The notes under the pieces are model-generated. The model searched no databases and was not told the DNA's origin. It saw only the letters and a list, made by a program, of their open reading frames with translations. Both the position numbers and the translations under genes were made by a program. Positions 42,289 to 50,600 of a stretch of DNA of 64,000 nt are shown in pieces. The DNA is taken from positions 9,420 through 73,419 of the forward strand of contig CAJUFO010000015.1 in NCBI GenBank assembly GCA_910585615.1. Reading direction: 5' to 3'. The stretch is from an uncultured Acetatifactor sp. (GTDB lineage: Bacteria > Bacillota > Clostridia > Lachnospirales > Lachnospiraceae). The first letter of the stretch is position 1; every line of letters starts with the position of its first letter.

Positions 42289-44130
42289 ATGTCCAAGAAA
42301 GAGACACAGAATGCGGATCAGGCACCGGAGAAGGTGATGACGAAATATGATCTGAAGATGCAGCGGAGAAAGGAGGAGAAGGAAAGGGCGGAGAAGAGCA
42401 GGCGCAGGGACAATATCCTGGGCGTCGTGATCGTGGCGGCGCTTGTGTGCCTGGTGGCGTCCTTCCCCATCCGCAACTACCTCACGGTGCACGGCAGCTA
42501 CGTGAAGGTGAACGGAGAGGACGTATCCAAGGTGGAGTTCGACTACAATTACAATGTGGCGGTGAGCAATTACCTGAGCCAGTACGCCTATTACCTGTAC
42601 ATGATGGGCATAGACCCCACCAGCGACTTCACCTCCCAGATGTATTCCGATACCCTGACCTGGGGAGACTACTTCCAGCAGATGGCCGTGGAGAACATGA
42701 TCAGGAACAAGAGCCTGCTGGCGGCGGCAAAGGCGGAGGGCTTTGCCTACGATACCGCCGAAGATTACGCCATGTACAGGGAGTCCCTGGAGAAAGCGGC
42801 TTCCGAGAACAACACCACGGCGAAGAGCTACCTGAAGGAGCTGTACGGCCCCTATGCCACGGAGTCCAGGCTGAAGCCCTATGTGGAGGAGGCTCTGTAC
42901 CTGGCGGGGTATTATGACGAGCTGTCCGAGCGCCAGACCCCTTCCATGGAGGATATCCAGGCCTATTATGAAGAGAATAAGGCCAGTTATGATTCCGTGG
43001 ACTATTATCTGATGACCGTGGACGCGGAGCTGCCCACTGAGCCCACAGAGCTGGCGGATCCCGTGGAGGAGACCGAGGGCGAAGAGGAGGCCGGGGCAGA
43101 GGACGGCGCCGAGGGCGGGGAGGAGCAGGCCTACCAGCCCTCTGAGGCGGAGATAGAGGCGGCCATGGCGGAGGCCAAGGAGAAGGCCGACGGGGCAGTG
43201 GACACCGTGAAGGCAGACGGCGAGCTGCAGGAGAACGTGAAAAAGAGCGCCGCCACCTATCTGCTCCAGGACTGGCTGTTCGACGAGGAGAGGAAGGCCG
43301 GGGACTCCACGGTGATCGAGGACTCCACCGGGCACCGCTATTACGTGGTGGAATTCGCAGATCGTTATCTGGACGAGGTGCTCTCCTCGGATATCCGGGT
43401 GGTGGTGACGAACGCGGAGAACGGACAGGCCATCCTGGACGAGTGGAGCGCGGGGGCTGCCACGGAGGAGAGCTTCGCGGAGCTGTGCGACAAGTACAAT
43501 GATCCCGCCGTGACGGTGACGGAGGGCGGCCTGCTGGAGGCAGTGACATCCTCCTCCGTGCCGGCCGACATCAACGCCTGGATCCGTGACGAGGCCAGGG
43601 CTGTAGGTGACACGGCTGTCATTTCTCCGGAAGGGGAGGAGAACACCTTTGTGGTGTACTACAGCGGGACCAATGAGGCGGAGTGGATTCTGAGCATCCG
43701 CCAGACATTGATCGGCCAGCGGATGAACGAGTATGTGGAGGAGCTGACGGCCGACGGCAAGGTGGAGGATCCCAAGGGGAACCTGCGCTACCTGAAGGTG
43801 CAGGCGGAGGCGGAAGCCGCTGCCCAGGAATCCTCCGCGGCGGCCGAAGGGGAGGGCTCTTCTGAGGACGCGGGCTCTGAGGAAGGCTCCGAGGCCTCCG
43901 ATGGCGCTGAGGGCTCCTCTGAGGACACAGGCTCTGAGGAAGGCTCCGAGGCCTCCGACGGCGCTGAGGGCTCCTCTGAGGACACAGGCTCTGAGGAAGG
44001 CTCCGAGGCCTCCGACGGCGCTGGGGAATCCTCTGAGGACGCAGGCGCATCGGAAGAGACACAAAATCCGGAAGGCTCGGAAGCCTCTGAAAGCGCAGAG
44101 GACGGCGGAGCGGAGGGCGCTGCGGAGTAA
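42289..44130 (+). CDS. Parvulin/SurA-like membrane-anchored foldase
   Basis: A 613-residue protein. A charged cytoplasmic head (Lys/Arg/Glu-rich), one membrane helix (about 46-62) and an outer SurA_N-like helical part (YVKVNGEDVSKVEFDYNYN, MAVENMIRNKSLL) are followed by a parvulin-like region (about 350-450, ATEESFAELCDKYND, AVTVTEGGLLE). This is the layout of PrsA/SurA chaperones that fold exported proteins. An acidic insertion (about 250-280) and a long Ser/Glu/Asp tail (about 515-613) with three 19-residue repeats are unusual. A short tandem GGAACYGGACAGG-type repeat lies in the leader at 42210-42268. AAGGAG precedes the start. Confidence 0.8.
   Translation: MSKKETQNADQAPEKVMTKYDLKMQRRKEEKERAEKSRRRDNILGVVIVAALVCLVASFPIRNYLTVHGSYVKVNGEDVSKVEFDYNYNVAVSNYLSQYAYYLYMMGIDPTSDFTSQMYSDTLTWGDYFQQMAVENMIRNKSLLAAAKAEGFAYDTAEDYAMYRESLEKAASENNTTAKSYLKELYGPYATESRLKPYVEEALYLAGYYDELSERQTPSMEDIQAYYEENKASYDSVDYYLMTVDAELPTEPTELADPVEETEGEEEAGAEDGAEGGEEQAYQPSEAEIEAAMAEAKEKADGAVDTVKADGELQENVKKSAATYLLQDWLFDEERKAGDSTVIEDSTGHRYYVVEFADRYLDEVLSSDIRVVVTNAENGQAILDEWSAGAATEESFAELCDKYNDPAVTVTEGGLLEAVTSSSVPADINAWIRDEARAVGDTAVISPEGEENTFVVYYSGTNEAEWILSIRQTLIGQRMNEYVEELTADGKVEDPKGNLRYLKVQAEAEAAAQESSAAAEGEGSSEDAGSEEGSEASDGAEGSSEDTGSEEGSEASDGAEGSSEDTGSEEGSEASDGAGESSEDAGASEETQNPEGSEASESAEDGGAEGAAE
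43855..44025 (+). repeat. Three 57-bp tandem repeats
   Basis: Units start at 43855, 43912 and 43969, each encoding GSSEDTGSEEGSEASDGAE or a one-residue variant. Units 2 and 3 are almost identical, pointing to recent duplication. They form the acidic tail of the foldase; copy number is likely to vary between strains. Confidence 0.9.
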
Positions 44131-44144
44131 AGCGTAAGGATTGG

Positions 44145-44173
44145 AAGGCGGTGGGAGTGCTCACCGCCTTTTT
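44145..44173 (+). terminator. Rho-independent terminator
   Basis: AAGGCGGTG and CACCGCCTT form a 9-bp stem around an 8-base loop, followed by TTTTT. It follows the foldase stop by 15 bases. Confidence 0.85.
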
Positions 44174-44270
44174 CGGACAATGCATGCCTTAGGCGGCTGA
44201 CGCGGCCTGCCGCGCGGAGCCTGTCGAAAGCAGGAACCGTCGGCGGGACAGGGGGAAGGGAGGTTCCGCT

Positions 44271-45632
44271 GTGGAACGGAATATCAGGATAACAGTGCCC
44301 CCAAAGGGGAAATATATCATAGAGACCATTCAGCGCGCGGGCTTCGAGGCCTATGTGGTAGGCGGCTGCGTGCGGGACTCCATCCTGGGCAGGGAGCCCC
44401 AGGACTGGGACATCACCACCTCTGCCGGCCCCGGACAGGTGAAGGCCCTCTTTCCCAGGACGATTGACACCGGCCTGCAGCACGGCACAGTGACGGTCAT
44501 GCAGCAGGGCGAGGGCTTCGAGGTGACCACTTATCGGATTGACGGAACCTATGAGGATGGCAGACACCCCAGCCAGGTGACCTTCACCTCGGATTTGCGG
44601 GAAGACCTGCGCCGTCGGGATCTGACGATCAACGCTATGGCATACAACGACACGGAGGGGCTGGTAGACCTCTTCGGCGGCATGGCGGACTTAGAGGCAG
44701 GGGTGGTGCGCTGCGTGGGGAATCCCCGGGAGCGCTTTGAAGAGGATGCCCTGCGCATCCTGCGGGCCATCCGCTTTTCCGCCCAGCTGGGCTTTTGCAT
44801 AGAGGAGGGCACGGCCGCGGCCATAAGAGAGCTCGCGCCCACGCTGAGCCGAATCAGCGCGGAACGGATTCAGGCGGAGCTGGTGAAGCTCCTGGTCTCG
44901 CCCCGGCCGGAATACCTGCGGATTGCTTATGACATGGGTGTCACAAAGGTGTTCCTGCCGGAATTCGACAAGGCCTGCGAGACTCCTCAGAACCATCCTC
45001 ACCACTGCTACAGCGTGGGGGAGCATATCCTGAAGTCCCTGGAGCATGTGGAGCCGGACAAGGTGCTGCGGCTCACCATGCTGCTCCACGACATAGGCAA
45101 GCCCGCCGTCCTTACCGTGGACGGGGCGGGCAGGAGTCATTTCCATGGCCATGCCGCAGTGGGAGCGAAAATGGCCGGGGACATCCTGCGGCGGCTGAAG
45201 TTCGACAATGACACCATCCGCATGGTATGCAGGCTGGTGCAGTACCATGACTACGGCAACGGCCAGGACATAGATATCCGTCTGGCCCGCAGGGCTTTGC
45301 ACAGGATAGGCGAGGAGGCCTTCCCCGCGATTTTTGCCGTCAAAAGGGCGGACATCTATGCCCAGAGCGAATATATGCGCGAGGAGAAGCTCTCCCGTCT
45401 GGCGCAGTGGCAGAGCCTCTACAAAGAGATTCTGGAAAAGAAACAGTGCGTGTCCCTAAAGACCCTTGCGGTGGGGGGCAGCGACCTGTTGGCCGTGGGC
45501 TGGAAGCCGGGAAAAGACTTGGGAGAGGCCCTGCAGCACCTTCTGGAGCTGGTGCTGGAGGAGCCTGAGCGCAACACAAAGGAATGGCTGCTCGCCGCGG
45601 CGGAAGAATATCGCGGGGAATCGGGAAAGTAA
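44271..45632 (+). CDS. cca: CCA tRNA nucleotidyltransferase
   Basis: A 453-residue class II tRNA nucleotidyltransferase, adding CCA to tRNA 3' ends; this matters here because the tRNA genes seen in the window do not encode CCA. The N-terminal head has VVGGCVRDSILGREPQDWDI (the G-x-x-x-R-D and D-x-D motifs) and ERFEEDALRILRAIRFSAQLG. An HD domain follows (HHCYSVGEHIL, LLHDIGKP, FHGHAAVGA), giving phosphatase/phosphodiesterase activity in related enzymes. The start is taken as GTG or ATG at 44271 following GGGAGG. Confidence 0.92.
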   Translation: MERNIRITVPPKGKYIIETIQRAGFEAYVVGGCVRDSILGREPQDWDITTSAGPGQVKALFPRTIDTGLQHGTVTVMQQGEGFEVTTYRIDGTYEDGRHPSQVTFTSDLREDLRRRDLTINAMAYNDTEGLVDLFGGMADLEAGVVRCVGNPRERFEEDALRILRAIRFSAQLGFCIEEGTAAAIRELAPTLSRISAERIQAELVKLLVSPRPEYLRIAYDMGVTKVFLPEFDKACETPQNHPHHCYSVGEHILKSLEHVEPDKVLRLTMLLHDIGKPAVLTVDGAGRSHFHGHAAVGAKMAGDILRRLKFDNDTIRMVCRLVQYHDYGNGQDIDIRLARRALHRIGEEAFPAIFAVKRADIYAQSEYMREEKLSRLAQWQSLYKEILEKKQCVSLKTLAVGGSDLLAVGWKPGKDLGEALQHLLELVLEEPERNTKEWLLAAAEEYRGESGK

Positions 45633-45668
45633 AGTTCTGCTTTCAGAGATCCTCTCATATGATAGGTT

Positions 45669-46751
45669 ATGAACCAAACTGAACACAGTGCGGAAGAAAC
45701 CAATCAGGAGGGGACGGCAGTGAACGACAGGGCGGCTGAGTTGCTGGAACAGTATGAGATTGAGGTGCTTCGTACCAGAAAGGGCCGGGGCGCGATTGTG
45801 TGCGACACCGATCGGGGATGTCTGATTTTCAGGGAATATTCTGGAAGCCCTGACAGGATCGTGCTTCAGGACAGGTTGCTGCGGCAGATAGCGGATGCGG
45901 GAGCGGTGCTCGTGGAAAGTATCATACCTGACAGAGAGGGGTCGCTTCTGGTAAAGGACACGGACGGTACGGGATATGTGCTGAAGACATGGCAGGAGGG
46001 CAGGGAGTGCAGCGTCCATGACAGGGGGGAATGCGTGGAGGCTGTCCGGCTTCTGGCCAGGCTCCATGGGAGCATGGAGCTGCCTGCGGACACCCCGAAT
46101 CTTCCAGTGGCTTTTTCTCCGGAAAAGGAGTATGATAAACACAATAAGGAGCTGAAGCGCGTGCGCAAGTACCTGCAGCAGAAGGGCCAGAAGAGCTGGT
46201 TCGAGACAAGTCTGCGCAAATCCTTCGATTCCTTCCTGGAACAGGCATTGGCCGTGACGGAGCAGTGGCGGGAATACAGTCAGTCATTCCAGGCGGAGGC
46301 CGGACAGGGGGCTGTTCGGAAAGCGGACAGAATTGCGTTCTGCCATGGGGATTACCAGTACCACAACATCCTTCAGGGGACGAATGGCTGGTTCGTGGTG
46401 AATTTTGAGAAATGTATGTGCGATGACCCCATCCGCGACCTCTATCTGCTGCTGCGCAAGCTCTTGGAAAAGAGCAACTGGTCGCTGGCTCTGGGAGAGG
46501 AGCTGCTCTCTGCCTATGAGAGGGAGCGCCCTATATCGGTCAGGAGCTGGATCGACCTGTACTACAGGCTGGCCTACCCGGAGAAGTTCTGGAAAATCGT
46601 GAACTTCTACTACAATTCCGGAAAGGCCTGGATCCCCGGCAAGAACCAGGAGAAGCTGGAGCGCGTCATAGCGCAGGAGAAGGAGAAGCAGCGCTTCCTG
46701 GATGAGATATTCCGCAACGTGGAAGTGCGCAAAAATTTTTCAAGGCTGTAA
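45669..46751 (+). CDS. CotS-like spore coat protein / kinase fold
   Basis: A 360-residue protein with the fold of aminoglycoside/choline kinases, of the CotS family of spore coat proteins. The catalytic-loop equivalent is FCHGDYQYHNIL, while the metal-binding segment reads VVNFEKCMCDDP, with Asn in the place of Asp; this change is common in CotS proteins. The C-terminal YYRLAYPEKFWKIVNFYYNS motif is a CotS marker. It supports the view that the organism sporulates. The first ATG lacks a clear ribosome site; a start at MNDRAAELL-like 45720 (GTG after GGAGGGG) is an alternative. Confidence 0.82.
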   Translation: MNQTEHSAEETNQEGTAVNDRAAELLEQYEIEVLRTRKGRGAIVCDTDRGCLIFREYSGSPDRIVLQDRLLRQIADAGAVLVESIIPDREGSLLVKDTDGTGYVLKTWQEGRECSVHDRGECVEAVRLLARLHGSMELPADTPNLPVAFSPEKEYDKHNKELKRVRKYLQQKGQKSWFETSLRKSFDSFLEQALAVTEQWREYSQSFQAEAGQGAVRKADRIAFCHGDYQYHNILQGTNGWFVVNFEKCMCDDPIRDLYLLLRKLLEKSNWSLALGEELLSAYERERPISVRSWIDLYYRLAYPEKFWKIVNFYYNSGKAWIPGKNQEKLERVIAQEKEKQRFLDEIFRNVEVRKNFSRL

Positions 46752-46888
46752 GGTATACGCAAGGGCATTTTCCAGGCATGGCATTTGCGCTTTGCCCGCA
46801 TCAAGGTAGGCCGGGAAGTGCCGCGAGCTCGGGAGAATAGCTTTACGAAAAGGAAGACAGAGGAAAGATGCGATACAGGAGAAACAGG

Positions 46889-48325
46889 ATGAAAACAGGC
46901 CGCAGGGGGAAAGGGCTGGCAGCAGTCATTATGACAGTGCTGTCACTTTCTGCCTGCGCATTGCCTATAACCCCATTTTTGGAGGAAAAGGAACCGGAAG
47001 GGGCATCACAGGGGCGGGCGGACACGGGCTTTGTGGTCCCTGGCCCGGAGAGCTACGACTCGGCGGACACGGCGGTGCTGGTGGACATAGACGGCAAGGA
47101 GGGTACCGTGACCCTGCTGAACCTGGAGCTTGGCAGGAACTATACGCTTTCCATGGACGGCACCACCAGGCTCTATGACAAGTATGGGGATGCGGTGTCC
47201 ATCGGCCAGATGGAGAAGGGAGACGTGGTGGACGTGACCTTCCTGAAATCCAAGAAGCACCTCACCACCATGCAGCAGTCCGTCAACAGCTGGACATACG
47301 CGGACGCGGAGCGCTATGAGATAAACCCGGCGCGGGGGGAGGTGACCATCGGCCAGGAGACCTACAAGCTCACAGCCAACACTCAGTACCTGTCGGAAGG
47401 CATGAAGATAGAGCTGATGGACCTGAACCCCGCGGATGTGCTCAGCTTCCAGGGCATCGGAAACCAGATTGTGACCGTGCAAGTAGAAAAGGGGCATGGG
47501 TATCTGAGACTGGAGGGCGATGAGAAGTTCACGGGCGGCTGGATAGAAGTCGGCCAATCAGTCATACAGCGTATTACGGAGGACATGCTGTTGCTGGTGC
47601 CGGAGGGAGAGTATCAGGTGAATATCTCCCACAAGGGCGGAGGCGGCATAAAGAGCGTGCAGATAGACCGCAACCAGGAGACGGTGCTGGACATCAGCGA
47701 CCTGGAGATTCCCGAGCCCCAGACGGGCACGGTGCTGTTCTCCGTAAGCCCTTCAGAGGCGGAGCTGTATGTGGACGGCGGGCTGGTGGACGCCTCCGTG
47801 CCCCAGACGCTGGAGTATGGCCTGCACCAGCTGATTGCCAGGGCGGAGGGCTATCACTCTATCACCCAGTACATCCGGGTGGCCCAGGAATCCCTGGCCT
47901 TTGACCTGACATTGGAGCAGGTGGAGGCAGGGGAGTCCCAGGAGGAGCCCTCTGACAGCGAAAGCTCCACAGCCCCCACCGACACCACCACGGACTATTA
48001 CAAGGTGTATGTGGAGGCGCCGGAGAACGCGGAGGTGTACCTGGACGGCAGCTACGTGGGGATTGCCCCCTGCAGCTTTCGGAAGGTGGAGGGCTCCCAT
48101 ACCATCATCCTGCGCATGGCAGGCCACGAGACCAGGAGCTATACGATTCAGGTCGACGGTGAGGAAAAGGATATCTCCTTCTCCTTCGCGGACTTGGTGA
48201 AATATGCCACGGAATCCGAAAGCTCCCAGGAGAGCAGCAAATCCTCCCAGGAGACGGAAGAGTCTTCCGGGGAAACAGAGTCCTCCGGGGAGACGGAAAG
48301 CGGCTCATCCTCCTCCTCTGATTGA
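46889..48325 (+). CDS. Lipoprotein with two PEGA domains
   Basis: A 478-residue exported lipoprotein. From ATG 46889 (AGGAGA 6 bases upstream) the N terminus has a basic start, a hydrophobic stretch and the lipobox LSAC; an upstream ATG at 46868 would add 7 residues. The middle is beta-rich with SH3-like features (DVVDVTFLKSKKHLTTMQ). Two PEGA repeats follow: TVLFSVSPSEAELYVDGGLV and YKVYVEAPENAEVYLDGSYVG. The end is a Ser/Glu-rich tail. PEGA domains are associated with surface-layer or cell-wall proteins; the exact function is unknown. Confidence 0.82.
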   Translation: MKTGRRGKGLAAVIMTVLSLSACALPITPFLEEKEPEGASQGRADTGFVVPGPESYDSADTAVLVDIDGKEGTVTLLNLELGRNYTLSMDGTTRLYDKYGDAVSIGQMEKGDVVDVTFLKSKKHLTTMQQSVNSWTYADAERYEINPARGEVTIGQETYKLTANTQYLSEGMKIELMDLNPADVLSFQGIGNQIVTVQVEKGHGYLRLEGDEKFTGGWIEVGQSVIQRITEDMLLLVPEGEYQVNISHKGGGGIKSVQIDRNQETVLDISDLEIPEPQTGTVLFSVSPSEAELYVDGGLVDASVPQTLEYGLHQLIARAEGYHSITQYIRVAQESLAFDLTLEQVEAGESQEEPSDSESSTAPTDTTTDYYKVYVEAPENAEVYLDGSYVGIAPCSFRKVEGSHTIILRMAGHETRSYTIQVDGEEKDISFSFADLVKYATESESSQESSKSSQETEESSGETESSGETESGSSSSSD

Positions 48326-48376
48326 AGCCAGGAGCCGGGCGCCCCTTAACTTTAAGAATATTTGCGGAAAAATGCC

Positions 48377-48405
48377 TTGACAAACCTAAGAAAACCAGAT
48401 ATATA
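48377..48405 (+). promoter_or_regulatory. Strong sigma-A promoter of hup
   Basis: A consensus TTGACA (48377-48382) lies 17 bp before TATATA (48400-48405), about 75 bases upstream of the HU start, as expected for a highly expressed gene. Confidence 0.75.
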
Positions 48406-48480
48406 TATGTATAGACGTTTCAGAGGGATAACTTAGAAATGTACACCAACAAAGAAAACTCATTATAGGAGGAGCTCAAT

Positions 48481-48756
48481 ATGAACAAAACTGAATTGAC
48501 CGCAGCAATCGCCGAGCAGGCTGGGATTTCCAAGAAAGACGCTGAAAAGGCTCTGAAGGCTTTCACAGATGTGGTTGCTGACGAACTGAAGAAAGGGGAG
48601 AAGGTTCAGCTGGTAGGCTTCGGGACTTTCGAGGTAGTGGAGAGAGCGGCCAGAGAGGGCAGAAACCCCCAGAATGGCGAGCCCATGCCTATTGCGGCCT
48701 CTAAGGCTCCTAAGTTCAAGGCTGGTAAGGCTTTAAAGGATGTTGTGAATGAGTGA
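48481..48756 (+). CDS. hup: HU-family DNA-binding protein
   Basis: A 91-residue histone-like protein that bends and compacts DNA as a dimer. It begins MNKTELTAAIAEQAGISKKDAEKAL and has the HU arm signature GFGTFEVVERAAREGRNPQ with the intercalating Pro in NPQNGEPM, ending FKAGKALKDVV. AGGAGG is 7 bases upstream, and a consensus promoter and a terminator frame it as a single-gene unit at the head of the rqcP-yabPQ block. Confidence 0.97.
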   Translation: MNKTELTAAIAEQAGISKKDAEKALKAFTDVVADELKKGEKVQLVGFGTFEVVERAAREGRNPQNGEPMPIAASKAPKFKAGKALKDVVNE

Positions 48757-48784
48757 TGGCAGCAGCCAATATGTGATGAGTTCA

Positions 48785-48817
48785 AAGCCCGGTGGAGAAT
48801 GTGCTCCGGGCTTTTTT
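48785..48817 (+). terminator. Rho-independent terminator after hup
   Basis: AAGCCCGG and CCGGGCTT form an 8-bp stem around a 13-base loop, with six T at the end. Confidence 0.88.
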
Positions 48818-48846
48818 CGTCCCTGGCATGAGAAAGGCGTGGATTT

Positions 48847-49086
48847 ATGAGATTGGATAAATATCTGAAGGTGTCCAGACTGATCAAACGGCGCACCGTG
48901 GCCAACGAAGCCTGTGACGGCGGGCGTGTGATGATAAACGACAAGGTGGCAAAGGCCTCCGCCGAGGTGAAGCAAGGGGATGTGATTACCATCTCCTTCG
49001 GCAACAGGGAGGTGAAGGTGGAGGTGCTGGATGTCCAGGAGACTGTGAAAAAGGAAAACGCCGTGGAGCTCTTCCGCTATCTGTGA
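48847..49086 (+). CDS. rqcP: RqcP/YabO, S4-domain ribosome quality-control factor
   Basis: A 79-residue S4 RNA-binding protein: MRLDKYLKVSRLIKRRTVA and the GGRVMINDKVAKAS loop. RqcP (YabO) helps RqcH add alanine tails on stalled 50S subunits. Its place before yabP, yabQ and divIC matches the Bacillus subtilis order. The ATG follows GGCGTGG; the ribosome site is weak. The stop overlaps a longer upstream-extended frame of the next gene, which is not translated. Confidence 0.92.
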   Translation: MRLDKYLKVSRLIKRRTVANEACDGGRVMINDKVAKASAEVKQGDVITISFGNREVKVEVLDVQETVKKENAVELFRYL

Positions 49087-49289
49087 CCGGAAAAAGGCCG
49101 AGTGCTGTTCTAACCTGCCCATCCCCCTCATATATTTTATACTGTACACCACTGAAATTTACAGTATGCACCGACTGCAGACCGCCAGCCAGTTGCCTTT
49201 CGGGCTGTGTCACTGTAAATTCCGGCGGTCTGCAGTATATTCAGACGATAGAAAACAGGACACGGGTTTTCGTCAGGGGGGAGGGCCTT

Positions 49290-49577
49290 ATGGAGGATTT
49301 AAGCGTAAGCGCGCGCGCGCACAGGGTGGCCATGAACAACCGCAGGAACTGTGCCATAGGCGGCGTGAACGATGTGCTTTCTTTCGATATTCATGAAATC
49401 CTGCTGGAGACGGAGCAGGGGATGCTGATGATCAAAGGAGATGAACTGCATGTCAGCCGTCTGACCCTGGAAAAGGGCGAGGTGGACATAGACGGGCGGA
49501 TCGACAGCCTGACATACTCCGATGCGGGTGCCGGGAGCCGGAAGGGCGAGTCTCTGCTGACCCGTCTGTTCAGGTAG
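49290..49577 (+). CDS. yabP: Sporulation protein YabP
   Basis: A 95-residue protein typical of YabP in length and sequence: HRVAMNNRRNCAIGGVNDVLSFDIHEILLET and LHVSRLTLEKGEVDIDGRIDSLTYS. YabP is required for spore formation in Bacillus, with the membrane protein YabQ. The start ATG 49290 is chosen by the GGGGGGAGGG site and the family N terminus. The 200-base gap before it has a palindromic pair (CAGACCGCCAG..GGCGGTCTGCAG) and GTGTA tracts typical of a sporulation promoter region, but no clear sigma-E box could be assigned. Confidence 0.92.
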   Translation: MEDLSVSARAHRVAMNNRRNCAIGGVNDVLSFDIHEILLETEQGMLMIKGDELHVSRLTLEKGEVDIDGRIDSLTYSDAGAGSRKGESLLTRLFR

Positions 49578-49581
49578 GCCT

Positions 49582-50067
49582 ATGGTAGATGAGAATGTAT
49601 TTCTCCTGCACTCCCTGTTCATGGGTATCTTCATCACTTTCGTGTACGACCTGCTGCGGATTTTCAGGCGGGTGGTATCCCATGGGCGGCTGCTTGTGTC
49701 GGCAGAGGATTTCGCTTTCTGGGTATATTGCGGCGCGGAGGTCTTTCTATTGATGTACCATGAGAGCAACGGGACGCTGCGATGGTTCGCCGTGCTGGGC
49801 GCGTTGGCAGGGATGTTTTTCTATAGAAAAATCGTCAGCCCCCTGTTCGTAAAGTATGCTGCCCTGCTGCTTGCAAAGCTGCTGGGACTCCTGAAAAGGC
49901 TCCTGAAATGGCTGTGGAAGCCCTTTGGCTTCGCGGGCAGGAAGACGGGGGGCGCGGTACATAGGGCCGGAGGGCACATCAGACGACGGATGAGGAAAAT
50001 GTGCCGGGCGGTAAAATTACGGTTGACGTTTTTGGTGAAAGTATTTAAAATGAATCTAAAGGCGTGA
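49582..50067 (+). CDS. yabQ: Sporulation membrane protein YabQ
   Basis: A 161-residue membrane protein following yabP by four bases. It has the YabQ pattern: an N-terminal hydrophobic helix with FMGIFITFVYDLLRIFRRV, then DFAFWVYCGAEVFLLMYHESNGTLRWF and a third helix, followed by a long basic cytoplasmic tail rich in Lys/Arg. In Bacillus YabQ is required for spore cortex formation. Confidence 0.92.
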   Translation: MVDENVFLLHSLFMGIFITFVYDLLRIFRRVVSHGRLLVSAEDFAFWVYCGAEVFLLMYHESNGTLRWFAVLGALAGMFFYRKIVSPLFVKYAALLLAKLLGLLKRLLKWLWKPFGFAGRKTGGAVHRAGGHIRRRMRKMCRAVKLRLTFLVKVFKMNLKA

Positions 50068-50131
50068 AGCGGCATCCTCCGGCAGCGGTTCCGGATGGCG
50101 GGATTGGACGCTGGATGAGGGAGGTGCACTT

Positions 50132-50443
50132 ATGGCAAGAAGGCGGAGAATCGCATACAGGAAGAGGCAGCAGAACCGCTTCAGCATGTTCCTTGTGACG
50201 TTGGTGGTGGTGTTCATCTTGGTTCTGGTGGGTGTCAAGAGCGTAGAGCTGCGGGACAAAATCGACGCAAAGAGGACGGAGGCCGCCCAGCTGGATGCCC
50301 AGATAGAGGCGGAGAAGCAGCGTGCCCTGGAAATCGAGGCCCTGGGCAAGGAAATCCAGACCAAGGGATATATCGAGGATGTGGCCAGGGAGAAGCTTGG
50401 GCTTGTGTATGAGGATGAGATTCTTTTTAAACAGGATAAATAG
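50132..50443 (+). CDS. divIC: Septum formation initiator DivIC/FtsB-like
   Basis: A 103-residue bitopic division protein. A basic N terminus (MARRRRIAYRKRQQ) precedes one membrane helix (about 19-35) and a coiled coil (about 38-75, ELRDKIDAKRTEAAQLDAQIEAEK written in parts), ending with the FtsB/DivIC motif YIEDVAREKLGLVYEDE. It joins FtsL and DivIB in the divisome. The gene order matches Bacillus. GGGAGGTG precedes the start and a terminator follows. Confidence 0.92.
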   Translation: MARRRRIAYRKRQQNRFSMFLVTLVVVFILVLVGVKSVELRDKIDAKRTEAAQLDAQIEAEKQRALEIEALGKEIQTKGYIEDVAREKLGLVYEDEILFKQDK

Positions 50444-50459
50444 GAAATGAAATGTGACA

Positions 50460-50489
50460 TGAGCGGGGAGCGATGGCTTTCCGCTTTTT
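50460..50489 (+). terminator. Rho-independent terminator after divIC
   Basis: AGCGGGGA and TTTCCGCT form an 8-bp stem (two G-U pairs) followed by seven T. It separates the division gene from the sporulation phosphatase gene. Confidence 0.72.
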
Positions 50490-50557
50490 TTGTCGCAAAA
50501 CTTTAAGGGAGGAGATTTGCTTTTTTGACAAAAAATAGTGGATGGAGTTTCTATAAT
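50485..50557 (+). promoter_or_regulatory. Spo0A-type sigma-A promoter of spoIIE
   Basis: TTGACA (50525-50530) and TATAAT (50552-50557) both match consensus but are 21 bp apart, too far for unaided sigma-A polymerase. The Bacillus spoIIE and spoIIG promoters have the same wide spacing and depend on Spo0A~P. Sequences one mismatch from the 0A box occur at the -35 (TTTGACA) and upstream (TTGTCGCA at 50488-50495). Confidence 0.65.
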
Positions 50558-50600
50558 GATATTTCGATAATAGAATCTCAGCGGAAAGGTGTGGACAGGC

